DNA of 8,295 nt from an uncultured Lachnospiraceae bacterium (GCA_910588405.1 CAJUPT010000048.1:1-8295), one strand, 5' to 3'. Numbered from the stretch's first letter, positions 1 through 6,140 are shown. Notes: generated by a model from the letters alone, not told the origin. Numbers and translations: made by a program.

Positions 1-161
1 TTTGCCTGAATATGAGCCAGACAGTACACTAGCGGCTTGTGATTCCTGCTTTATACAAAAACCCGATTCAGAATCTTATCCCTGTAACTGCCCGGCATGT
101 ATCTTCATTCCGCTGAGGCTGAGGCAGATCCTGTATCATTCAAGCATTATTTATTATCTTT
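1..161. other. Downstream flank of the opp-type operon, no gene supported
   Basis: These bases follow the stop codon of the last ATPase gene. On the minus strand I find only very short ORFs (10 to 23 codons) without convincing ribosome binding sites. A plus-strand frame is open from the window edge to position 211, but it overlaps the end of the ATPase gene by 50 bases and matches nothing I recognise. There is no clear GC-rich hairpin followed by a T-run, so the operon terminator is either weak or outside the window. No substrate-binding protein gene begins here. Confidence 0.4.
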
Positions 162-1127
162 TCACAGCGCGTTATGACAGGCAGCCAGATGATTTTCTCC
201 CACGGCGTTAAGCTCCGGCCTCGTTTCCCTGCATTCCCCGGTACAGAACCTGCATCGGGAGGCAAAGCTGCAGCCTTTGGGCAAATCGATGGCATTCGGG
301 ATATCGCCCTCCAAAATAATCCGTTCCTTCTGCTCCTCCGGGTCAGCCTTGGGAATCGCTGACATCAGCGCCTGGGTGTAAGGATGGCGGACATTGGAAA
401 ACAGCTCCTGCGCAGGCGCCATCTCCACGATTCTGCCCAGATACATCACTGCCACCTGGTCGCAGATATGCTCCACCACACTCATCTCATGGGAAATAAA
501 AAGCATGGTCATCCGAAGCCGCTTCCGCAGATCCGTAATCAGGTTCAGAATCTGAGCCTGCACCGATACGTCCAGGGCAGAGACGGCTTCATCGGCCACA
601 ATAAAGCTGGGGTCTAAAATCAGCGCCCGGGCGATGGCCAGACGCTGCAGCTGCCCGCCGGAAAGCTCTCCCGGGCTCCGTTCCAGCATATGCTCCGGCA
701 GGCCAATATACTCCATAAGCTGTGAGATTTTTTCCCTCAGCTCCGACTCCTTCATCCCATATACCTTTCCTACCTCGCGCAGGGCGGTTCCCAGCTTCTG
801 CTTGGGGTTAAAGGAGGAAAAGGGATTCTGGAACACCATCTGCATATTCCGGCGGTAAGGCTTCAATTCCTTAGAATTCATAGTGGAAATATCCGTGCCG
901 TCGAATACAATCTCCCCTTCCGTAACGGGAAACAGCCGCAGCACCGAACGTCCCAGCGTGGACTTTCCGCAGCCGCTCTCTCCCACCACGCCCATAATCT
1001 CGCCCTCGCAGACCTCAAAGGAAACGTCATCCAGCGCCTTTAAAAGCTTGTGTCCGGAAGCATAATATTTTTTCAGATTTCTCACTTGGAGAATCTTGTG
1101 ATCTCTGTCGATCAAATGTTCATTCAT
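162..1127 (-). CDS. OppF/DppF-type peptide (or nickel) ABC transporter ATP-binding protein
   Basis: This is one of the two cytoplasmic ATPases that power the peptide/nickel-family importer encoded upstream. In the 321-residue product the Walker A motif GESGCGKST is at 49-57 (K55), the Q-loop glutamine at 100, the signature LSGGQLQR at 155-162, Walker B FIVADE at 175-180 with catalytic E180, the D-loop SALD just after it, and the switch histidine at 213. All parts needed for ATP hydrolysis are present. The C-terminal oligo_HPY segment (HPYTQALMSAIP, about 248-259) and the cysteines C286, C292, C299 and C317 (C-x5-C-x6-C-x17-C, with an extra C295) are typical of OppF/DppF. The start at 1127 is preferred over the in-frame ATG at 1136 because AAGGA lies 8 bases before 1127 but directly abuts 1136. 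It is the last gene of the set, 118 bases after the OppD-type gene. The family assignment is sure; the substrate is not. Confidence 0.93.
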   Translation of the reverse strand: MNEHLIDRDHKILQVRNLKKYYASGHKLLKALDDVSFEVCEGEIMGVVGESGCGKSTLGRSVLRLFPVTEGEIVFDGTDISTMNSKELKPYRRNMQMVFQNPFSSFNPKQKLGTALREVGKVYGMKESELREKISQLMEYIGLPEHMLERSPGELSGGQLQRLAIARALILDPSFIVADEAVSALDVSVQAQILNLITDLRKRLRMTMLFISHEMSVVEHICDQVAVMYLGRIVEMAPAQELFSNVRHPYTQALMSAIPKADPEEQKERIILEGDIPNAIDLPKGCSFASRCRFCTGECRETRPELNAVGENHLAACHNAL

Positions 1128-1135
1128 GATATACA

Positions 1136-1140
1136 TCCTT
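1136..1140 (-). promoter_or_regulatory. Ribosome binding site deciding the start of the OppF-type gene
   Basis: AAGGA on the minus strand is 8 bases upstream of the ATG at 1127. The alternative ATG at 1136 overlaps this site and would have no spacer, so 1127 is the better start. Confidence 0.6.
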
Positions 1141-1245
1141 TATACAAGTATCATATCTTCATTTCAGTGTTGCAGCTTTTCTTTTTCAACGAATATATCT
1201 GTTGATGCTAGCCGCCGCACTTTATATGATTCCAAAACCGCTGCT

Positions 1246-2223
1246 TTAAATATTTTGTATTTGCATATGATGACAAGCCGCCAGGTGCCCGCTGCCGCAG
1301 CTTCTGATCTCCGGAGCCAGTTCACATAAATTATCCCCATAGGGGCATCTGGGCAGATAGGCGCAAGCCCGGTTTTCCTCATACAGCTCCGGCGGGCTGC
1401 CGGGAATCGTGGGCAGGTATTCCACATTCATTCCGGTTTTGGGAATGCTGGCGATCAATGCTCTGCTGTAGGGATGAGCCGCATGGCGGAAAATAGTTTT
1501 CGTATCGCAGGTTTCCACCACTTTTCCGGCATACATCACCGATACCCGGTCACAGATTTCCGCCACAATGCCAAAGTTATGCGTAATCAGCAGGATGGAC
1601 ATGCCCATATCATCGGACAGTTTTTTCAATAATTCCAAAATCTGTGCCTGGATTGTCACATCCAGCGCCGTGGTCGGCTCATCCGCAATCAGCAGATCCG
1701 GGCTGCAGGCGATGGCGATGGCAATCATCACTCTTTGCTGCAGGCCGCCGCTCAGCTCAAAGGGATACTGCAAAGCCCTTTTTTCTGCCGGATAAATGCC
1801 TACCTTTTCCAAAATTTCAAACGTTTTTTTCCTGGCCGCAGCCTTAGAACACTTTTCATGCTGCCGGTAGGTTTCGCCGATCTGCTCTCCAACGGTCAGC
1901 AAAGGGTTCAGGGAGGTCATCGGGTCTTGGAAAATCATGGAGATCCTCCCGCCCCGGATCGCCTGCATCTGTTTTTTCGAAGCCTTCAGCAGATCTTTGC
2001 CATGGAAAAGAATCTCCCCGCTCATCCGGCTCCGCTGTTCATTGTGCAGCCGCATAATGGATTTTGAGGTCATGCTTTTCCCCGAACCGCTCTCTCCCAC
2101 CAGCCCGTGGATTTCCCCGGGTCTGATTTCCATATTGACACCGTTTAACGCGTGGACGATTCCCCTGACTGACATTAGATCCAGCTTGAGATTCTTTAGC
2201 TCCAGCAGATTTTCCAGCTCCAT
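1246..2223 (-). CDS. OppD/DppD-type peptide (or nickel) ABC transporter ATP-binding protein
   Basis: This is the second ATPase of the importer, the partner of the OppF-type subunit in a heterodimer under the two permeases. In 325 residues, Walker A GESGSGKS is at 43-50 (K49), the Q-loop glutamine at 99, the signature LSGGLQQR at 157-164, Walker B LLIADEP at 177-183 and the switch histidine at 215. The oligo_HPY segment starts near 250 (HPYSRALIASIP). It is followed by cysteines C287, C293, C300 and C317 (C-x5-C-x6-C-x16-C), the pattern that binds a 4Fe-4S cluster in characterised DppD/OppD proteins. The signature reads LQQ where MRQ or MSQ is more common, probably harmless. The ATG overlaps the TGA of the permease gene by one base (TGATG), and GAGGGGG at 2231-2237 lies 7 bases upstream, so translation is probably coupled to that gene. 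A peptide role is likely, but nickel or another small ligand is possible. Confidence 0.94.
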   Translation of the reverse strand: MELENLLELKNLKLDLMSVRGIVHALNGVNMEIRPGEIHGLVGESGSGKSMTSKSIMRLHNEQRSRMSGEILFHGKDLLKASKKQMQAIRGGRISMIFQDPMTSLNPLLTVGEQIGETYRQHEKCSKAAARKKTFEILEKVGIYPAEKRALQYPFELSGGLQQRVMIAIAIACSPDLLIADEPTTALDVTIQAQILELLKKLSDDMGMSILLITHNFGIVAEICDRVSVMYAGKVVETCDTKTIFRHAAHPYSRALIASIPKTGMNVEYLPTIPGSPPELYEENRACAYLPRCPYGDNLCELAPEIRSCGSGHLAACHHMQIQNI

Positions 2224-3155
2224 CAGGCCACCCCCTCTTTCTGCCTGCGTTTCTCCACTTTCTTAAATGAAGGCAGCTTTCTCTGCACCGGTTCAAAATA
2301 CTGGTGCAGCCCGTCGCTGAATATATTCAGGGCTACCACCGTGACGATGATCGCGATACCAGGCGCAAGGGCAAGCAGCGGATTTTGCAGAAGGAAATTC
2401 CTTCCCTCATCCAGCATGGCGCCCCAGTCCGCCGTAGGCGGCTGGACGCCCAGCCCCAGAAAGCTTAAAGAGGCCAAGTCCAAAATGGCATAGGCTAAAT
2501 CTAAAGTGATCTGCACGGTAATGGTGGACACACAGTTAGGCAGAATATGCCTGAACATAATCCTTGCATCGGAATACCCGATGGAATTAGCCGCCTCCAC
2601 ATAGGTTTTATTTTTTTCTACCAGTGTCAGCGACCGGACAAGCCTGGCCAGCATGGGCACATAAACGATTCCCAGGGCTACAACGGCGCTCGCCATCCCC
2701 CGCCCGAAACCGGCCACCAGCACAAATGCCAGCAAAAGTGAGGGGAAAGCCAGAACCACATCGCAGACACGGCCGATCACGGCATCTGCCAAACCACCAT
2801 AATAGCCGGACACCAGCCCCAAAGGCACCCCGACCATTACGGAGAAAGCCACCACGCCTATGGCGCTTAACAATGTCGTCCTGCCGCCATAAAACAGGCG
2901 GGTCAGCAAATCCCTTCCCACCTTATCCGTCCCCAGCAGGTGCCTCAAAGAAGGCAGCGCCAATGATTCCGTCAGGTTCTGCTCTGTCGGGGAATAAGGT
3001 GAGATCAGCGGCGCAAAGATACAGCACAGGATAATCAGCGCCAGAAACAGCATTGATAAAACCATAGGCGCCGTAAAGAAAACCCCTTCCTGTCTCTTTT
3101 TATGTATTTTGGGAAGCAGCGGCTTATGCCAGAAAATTTCTGAAAATTTTGCCAT
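2223..3155 (-). CDS. OppC/DppC-type ABC transporter permease
   Basis: This is a membrane-spanning subunit that forms half of the translocation path of the peptide/nickel-family importer. The 310-residue product has the OppC-type N-terminal domain, with a first transmembrane helix at about 28-52. The family hallmark GTDKVGRD is at 75-82, within HLLGTDKVGRDLLTRLFYGG. The cytoplasmic EAA coupling loop is at about 185-206 (YVEAANSIGYSDARIMFRHI) and the conserved LSFLGLGVQPP at 230-240. The last 20 residues are basic and hydrophilic. The length fits OppC/DppC. The ATG at 3155 is preceded by GAGG at 3161-3164. It begins 60 bases after the OppB-type stop and overlaps the OppD-type start by one base, so the four genes read as one operon in the usual B-C-D-F order. 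The substrate is not readable from this subunit. Confidence 0.93.
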   Translation of the reverse strand: MAKFSEIFWHKPLLPKIHKKRQEGVFFTAPMVLSMLFLALIILCCIFAPLISPYSPTEQNLTESLALPSLRHLLGTDKVGRDLLTRLFYGGRTTLLSAIGVVAFSVMVGVPLGLVSGYYGGLADAVIGRVCDVVLAFPSLLLAFVLVAGFGRGMASAVVALGIVYVPMLARLVRSLTLVEKNKTYVEAANSIGYSDARIMFRHILPNCVSTITVQITLDLAYAILDLASLSFLGLGVQPPTADWGAMLDEGRNFLLQNPLLALAPGIAIIVTVVALNIFSDGLHQYFEPVQRKLPSFKKVEKRRQKEGVA

Positions 3156-3215
3156 TTTTTCCTCTTTCTATGCCTTTTTTATGAATCATTTTTAACAGCT
3201 TTTTAAGCTTAACTT

Positions 3216-4154
3216 CTACTCCAGCCTTATCCTCGGATCGATCAGCGCATACACAATATCGACCAACAAATTGATCAGCAAGAAAACCGTTACCAGCATC
3301 AGCGTAATCCCCTGCACTACCGGGTAATCCGATGACTTGACGCCGCCGATCAGGATATCCCCGAGGCCGCCCAGTGCAAACACATTTTCTACCAGCACCG
3401 CTCCCACCAGCATTGTTCCGATCTGGATGCTGGCCACCGTGATCACCGGAATCACAGCGTTCTTAAAACAGTGCTTCATCACGACCTGATAATAAGGAAT
3501 GCCTTTGGCAATGGCTGTCGTCGCATAATTTGAATTCAGCTGCTCGATCATATTGCTGCGGGTGATCCGGGAAATCAGTGCTACCATATTCAGGCTTAAG
3601 GCCACGGAAGGAAGAAACAGATACCGCAGGTTTTCCACAAAGGTTTTCCCGCTTCCAAAAGAGGGAAACATCTTTAACCGCAGGGCAAACACCAGCATCA
3701 GCGCAATGGCTGTCAAAAACACCGGGGATGCCACAAAAATCAGGGTCAGCACCGACAGTATCCTGTCCGTCAGCCGGTTCATCCGCACTGCGCTGATCAC
3801 ACCTATAGGGATAGCGATCACCAGCGCCAGCACCGCGCTCATCAGAACCAGCTGAGCCGTAGTGGGCAGCCGACCTGCAATCAGAGAATTCACCGACTGC
3901 TTGTACTCAAAGCTGTCCCCCAGATCCCCCCCCATCGCATGGGTAATCCAGATCACATACTGCTCCGGCAGGGATTTATCCAGATAATATTTTTCCTCCA
4001 GCGACTGCCTGGTTTCCGCACTGATTTTTTTCCCTTTTGTCATGGACGCAACCGGATCAGAAGGCGTAATCCTGACCATGCAGAAAATCAGCACCGATAC
4101 CGCAAACAGAATGGGAATCATCTGAAGGATACGTTTACCTATAAATTTAACCAA
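3216..4154 (-). CDS. OppB/DppB-type ABC transporter permease (TTG start)
   Basis: This is the first gene of the opp-type operon and the second membrane half of the importer. The 312 residues follow the OppB/DppB/NikB pattern. It has an N-terminal helix at about 9-27, a periplasmic-side segment with SDP (32-34) and GDLGDSF (76-82), and several further helices. The EAA loop lies at about 210-236 (ATTAIAKGIPYYQVVMKH...). ENVFALGGLGD is at 256-266 and the family C-terminus DPRIR at 306-310. The start codon is TTG. It is well supported because AAGGAGG, a near-perfect anti-16S match, lies 7 bases upstream and the protein begins exactly where the family does (VKFIGKRIL). There is no upstream in-frame ATG with a ribosome site. 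The gene follows a 298-base non-coding region that probably carries the operon promoter. OppB, DppB and NikB cannot be told apart here. Confidence 0.93.
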   Translation of the reverse strand: MVKFIGKRILQMIPILFAVSVLIFCMVRITPSDPVASMTKGKKISAETRQSLEEKYYLDKSLPEQYVIWITHAMGGDLGDSFEYKQSVNSLIAGRLPTTAQLVLMSAVLALVIAIPIGVISAVRMNRLTDRILSVLTLIFVASPVFLTAIALMLVFALRLKMFPSFGSGKTFVENLRYLFLPSVALSLNMVALISRITRSNMIEQLNSNYATTAIAKGIPYYQVVMKHCFKNAVIPVITVASIQIGTMLVGAVLVENVFALGGLGDILIGGVKSSDYPVVQGITLMLVTVFLLINLLVDIVYALIDPRIRLE

Positions 4155-4161
4155 AACGGAA

Positions 4162-4168
4162 CCTCCTT
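4162..4168 (-). promoter_or_regulatory. Strong ribosome binding site for the TTG-started OppB-type gene
   Basis: AAGGAGG on the minus strand lies 7 bases before the TTG at 4154. The strength and spacing of this site make the rare start codon credible. Confidence 0.75.
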
Positions 4169-4217
4169 ACCGCTCCGGCATCCACTGCCCAAGAACTGAA
4201 TCATTTGCTGATTTATT

Positions 4218-4239
4218 GCTATGATCCTGATAGCTCAGG
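4218..4239 (-). other. Two overlapping small inverted repeats in the opp-type leader
   Basis: CCTGA-4-TCAGG (4226-4239) and GCTAT-7-ATAGC (4218-4234) are perfect 5-bp inverted repeats that share bases, so only one can fold at a time in the leader RNA. They lie 64 bases upstream of the start codon. Both stems are short and may be chance. Confidence 0.25.
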
Positions 4240-4295
4240 AAAAACAGCAAAACATACATGGCCAGCGTTTTTGCCGAAGCTGCCGTAATAAAAAC

Positions 4296-4308
4296 GGTAA
4301 ATTTACCA
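4296..4308. promoter_or_regulatory. Perfect 12-bp palindrome, candidate operator
   Basis: GGTAAATTTACC at 4296-4307 is a perfect dyad, and on the minus strand it is preceded by T (TGGTAAATTTACC). A related imperfect dyad lies at 4374-4386. A palindrome of this size in a promoter-type region suggests a dimeric repressor or activator site. I cannot name the regulator. Confidence 0.4.
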
Positions 4309-4366
4309 CTTCTTCCAATTGATTACGAATCATTTGGCATAATACGCCACTCACGCACTTTATCGG

Positions 4367-4386
4367 ATTACCATGATAATTTACCA
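4367..4386. promoter_or_regulatory. Imperfect dyad TGGTAAATTATCA plus adjacent TGGTAAT half-site
   Basis: On the minus strand TGGTAAATTATCA (4386-4374) matches its own reverse complement at 10 of 13 positions and shares its first nine bases with the perfect palindrome 78 bases downstream. It is followed at once by another TGGTAAT (4373-4367). Three TGGTAA copies in one short leader suggest binding sites for a single regulator, but this is inferred from sequence alone. Confidence 0.35.
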
Positions 4387-4418
4387 TTTTTTTTAATAAT
4401 ATACAATAGCCTGTGTAT

Positions 4419-4442
4419 AAAAAATCAAATTCATCGATTTGA
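4419..4442 (-). terminator. Weak AT-rich hairpin with T-run after the B-repeat protein gene
   Basis: On the minus strand TCAAAT (4442-4437) can pair with ATTTGA (4430-4425) around a 6-base loop, followed by TTTTTT (4424-4419). It lies 11 bases past the stop codon, where a terminator is expected. The stem has only one G-C pair, so termination would be inefficient and this could be chance. Confidence 0.3.
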
Positions 4443-4452
4443 AATTTCTATT

Positions 4453-4989
4453 TTATTCCAAAACTGTCTCCCACACCGCATATAATGTCAGAGCTTCCCT
4501 CACGGTATCGTTCTCAAAATCCCATGGCTGGCTGCCGTCGGGCGTCAGGCTCCACCCTTTTAAGGTATAACCGGGACGTACCACCGGCTCCGGCTCCTCC
4601 ACATTTCCGCCAAAAGGAACGGATTGAATCACCGCCTCGCTGCCGCCCAGACTGTCAAAGGTGACGGTCAGCCCCTTGGAACCGGAGCCTGCCGCCAGCA
4701 AAAGAATCAGCACACCGGCCATCAGGAAAATAATCACGCCTCCCGCCCATCGGCTCATGCTCCGGCGCTTTTCCTCATCCATCCCCTGTTTTTCGGGATA
4801 GGCCGATACGCCAAACAAGCCATACCGCCGGGAGCCGGAGGAGGCTTCCCCCGGCTTCATCCCGGCCGTCTGGCTTGATGGCTTTATTGTTTGGTTTGCT
4901 TCTGTTGTTTCATTCAGCTCTAACATTTGGTCTGACTTTGTTGTATTGTCCAAATTCATTGTCTTATTCGACTTCGTTTTTTCATTCAA
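4453..4989 (-). CDS. Small membrane-anchored protein with one extracellular InlB-type B-repeat
   Basis: The product (178 residues from the TTG at 4989) has three parts. Residues 1-60 are hydrophilic and rich in Asn, Thr, Lys and Ser, and include three degenerate 12-residue repeats. A basic stretch EEKRRSMSR (72-80) precedes a transmembrane helix at about 82-101, which by the positive-inside rule puts the N-terminus in the cytoplasm. Residues 107-174 form one InlB B-repeat-like domain (Listeria-Bacteroides repeat, Flg_new family): VTFDSLGG near 109-116, VPFGGNVEEPEPVVRPGYTLKGWS at 124-147 in the usual order, and LTLYAVWE at 168-175. Such domains are usually found in tandem in secreted surface proteins, where they serve as rigid spacers or adhesin modules. 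A single copy on a type II anchor is unusual. No catalytic residues are evident and the function is unknown. It follows mglC by 56 bases and may be co-transcribed with it. The start is uncertain: the TTG has no ribosome site, and the next in-frame ATG (4959) has none either. Confidence 0.72.
   Translation of the reverse strand: MNEKTKSNKTMNLDNTTKSDQMLELNETTEANQTIKPSSQTAGMKPGEASSGSRRYGLFGVSAYPEKQGMDEEKRRSMSRWAGGVIIFLMAGVLILLLAAGSGSKGLTVTFDSLGGSEAVIQSVPFGGNVEEPEPVVRPGYTLKGWSLTPDGSQPWDFENDTVREALTLYAVWETVLE
4879..4986 (-). repeat. Three degenerate 36-base (12-codon) repeats in the B-repeat protein gene
   Basis: The units translate as NEKTKSNKTMNL, DNTTKSDQMLEL and NETTEANQTIKP. They share an (N/D)-x-(K/T)-T-(K/E)-(S/A)-(N/D)-(K/Q) core. 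The DNA is AT-rich compared with the rest of the gene. The bases just upstream of the TTG look like a further decayed copy. This looks like expansion of a low-complexity cytoplasmic tail. Confidence 0.45.
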
Positions 4990-5044
4990 TTTCGTTATTT
5001 TTATCTGATTTCATTCCTTTGGAAGCCATCCTTTGGGAAGCCAT
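4982..5044 (-). CDS. Possible 20-codon ORF between mglC and the B-repeat protein gene
   Basis: An ATG one base after the mglC stop opens a 20-codon frame (MASQRMASKG then MKSDKNNEIE). Its TGA overlaps the region of the TTG assigned to the B-repeat protein, which starts 2 bases before that stop. There is no good ribosome site, but the TAAGATG junction would allow reinitiation after mglC. The hydrophilic C-terminal half resembles the N-terminus of the B-repeat protein in the next frame. It could therefore be a coupling peptide, or the original start of that protein now cut off by an indel. It may also not be translated at all. Confidence 0.25.
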   Translation of the reverse strand: MASQRMASKGMKSDKNNEIE

Positions 5045-5045
5045 C
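5017..5045 (-). repeat. Short tandem repeat directly after mglC
   Basis: GATGGCTTCCCAAAG (5045-5031) is followed at once by GATGGCTTCCAAAG (5030-5017), identical except for one missing C. The pair begins at the base after the mglC stop. It gives in-frame ATG codons at 5044 and 5029, with a third ATG at 5014 just past the array. It is probably a slippage product. Confidence 0.6.
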
Positions 5046-6122
5046 TTACTTCTTGGTCAGATACTTCCGCATATCGATAGAGCAGGCCAGCAGGATGATG
5101 GCGCCCTTGATAATATACTGCAGGTTCTGGTCAATGGCCAGATAGTTCAGGCACACGAAGATGATACGCAGAAGCACTACGCCCAATACCACGCCGCCGA
5201 TGGTTCCGGTACCGCCGACGAAGGAAACGCCGCCGATTACGCAGGCCGCGATGGCATCCGACTCATAGTTCTGGCCGGAGTTAGGCGTATTCGATGCGAT
5301 ACGGGCCGCATCAATAAAGCCGGTATAGCCGTAAGTAATACCTGCCAGGGTATGAACCATCACGGTAGTCATAAATACGTTGACACCGGAAACCTTCGCC
5401 GCTTCCGGATTGGAGCCTACTGCAAACATATTTTTGCCGAAGGGCGTTTTGTTCCAGATAAACCACATGATCGCCAGCACAATCAGCGCATAAATCACGT
5501 AGTTAGGAATGCTCTGCCCGCCGAATTTCGGCAGGATCGTTCCTTTTACAAAATTCGTATATTTATCGGACAAGCCGGAGATCGGCTGGCCGTTATTCCC
5601 GTTTAACATATAGTACAGCAGACAGGTACCGTATACAATCAGCTGCGTAGCCAATGTAACGATAAAAGGATGCAGCTCAAATTTCGCTACAAAGAATCCG
5701 TTTACCAGGCCGACGATTCCGCCGATGGCCATGGCCAGCAGAATGACAAGAATAATCGGCATCTCACCCATGTCCGCATAAAATTTGTTAATATAGGTAG
5801 CAGCCTGCAAAAGGGATGCGGAAATCGCCCCGGTCAGGCCTACCACACGTCCGGCTGACAAGTCGGTACCCGTCAAAACGATACAGCCGCCGATGCCCAG
5901 CGCCATAGGCAGGTTAGCTGCCACTAAGGTAAGCAGGTTGACTGCGGAAGACACAGACGCGATATTCTTGTTTTTCATATAGGTATAGATCAGAAAGACT
6001 ACCAGAATGATATAAATAGCATTGTTCAGTAGTCCGTCGATCCAGAATTTTTTACGGTCTTTGGCATCCAGCGTTTTATAGCGCGCGGATGTCTGTTTCA
6101 GCGCATTAACAGGATTTTTCAT
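5046..6122 (-). CDS. mglC: Galactose/methyl-galactoside ABC transporter permease MglC
   Basis: This is the membrane permease of the Mgl importer; two copies are expected to form the channel on which the MglA ATPase acts. The 358-residue protein has a longer N-terminus than the 336-residue E. coli protein, with about 30 charged cytoplasmic residues before the first helix (about 33-50). It matches E. coli MglC, as I recall that sequence, in long stretches: LTGTDLSAGR at 83-92, NPEAAKVSGVN at 238-248, DAIAACVIGGVSFVGG at 289-304, and QYIIKGAIIL at 335-344. These include the coupling region of this permease family. GTDLSAGR, rather than the usual ribose-type IDLSVG, favours the Mgl subgroup. The ATG at 6122 follows a GGGAGGG ribosome site and lies 18 bases after the mglA stop, so the two are one transcription unit. 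The gene is intact. Confidence 0.94.
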   Translation of the reverse strand: MKNPVNALKQTSARYKTLDAKDRKKFWIDGLLNNAIYIILVVFLIYTYMKNKNIASVSSAVNLLTLVAANLPMALGIGGCIVLTGTDLSAGRVVGLTGAISASLLQAATYINKFYADMGEMPIILVILLAMAIGGIVGLVNGFFVAKFELHPFIVTLATQLIVYGTCLLYYMLNGNNGQPISGLSDKYTNFVKGTILPKFGGQSIPNYVIYALIVLAIMWFIWNKTPFGKNMFAVGSNPEAAKVSGVNVFMTTVMVHTLAGITYGYTGFIDAARIASNTPNSGQNYESDAIAACVIGGVSFVGGTGTIGGVVLGVVLLRIIFVCLNYLAIDQNLQYIIKGAIILLACSIDMRKYLTKK

Positions 6123-6140
6123 TACTCATATCCCTCCCTC

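Larger units (their letters stand above)
4155..4452 (-). promoter_or_regulatory. AT-rich control region upstream of the opp-type operon
   Basis: This 298-base gap separates the B-repeat protein gene from the OppB-type gene and holds no ORF with a credible start. Reading in the direction of transcription it contains, in order: a weak AT hairpin with a T-run (4419-4442); a poor promoter candidate (TTGATT at 4423-4428, TATATT at 4398-4403 with a 19-base spacer); two operator-like dyads (4374-4386 and 4296-4308); an imperfect palindrome GGCGTATTATGCC (4336-4348); two overlapping small hairpins (4218-4239); and the ribosome site. I infer that the operon is transcribed from here, but no promoter matches consensus well. 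I do not recognise a known riboswitch. Confidence 0.45.

Noticed and set aside
2..211. Plus-strand open frame of 69 codons with several cysteines, open from the window edge
   Set aside because: It matches no family I recognise, overlaps the end of the OppF-type gene by 50 bases on the opposite strand, and its start may lie outside the window. It could be the tail of a convergent gene, but nothing here supports that.
1164..1427. 87-codon minus-strand ORF crossing the OppD-F gap
   Set aside because: Most of it lies inside the OppD-type gene in another frame, and the part in the gap shows no domain or ribosome site.
5017..5045. CRISPR-like or insertion-sequence-end repeat
   Set aside because: There are only two adjacent copies of 14-15 bases without spacers, and no transposase or target duplication is nearby.
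4875..5606. 243-codon plus-strand ORF opposite mglC and the B-repeat protein gene
   Set aside because: It runs antisense to the well-supported mglC, has no recognisable domain or credible ribosome site, and is best explained as a codon-bias shadow.
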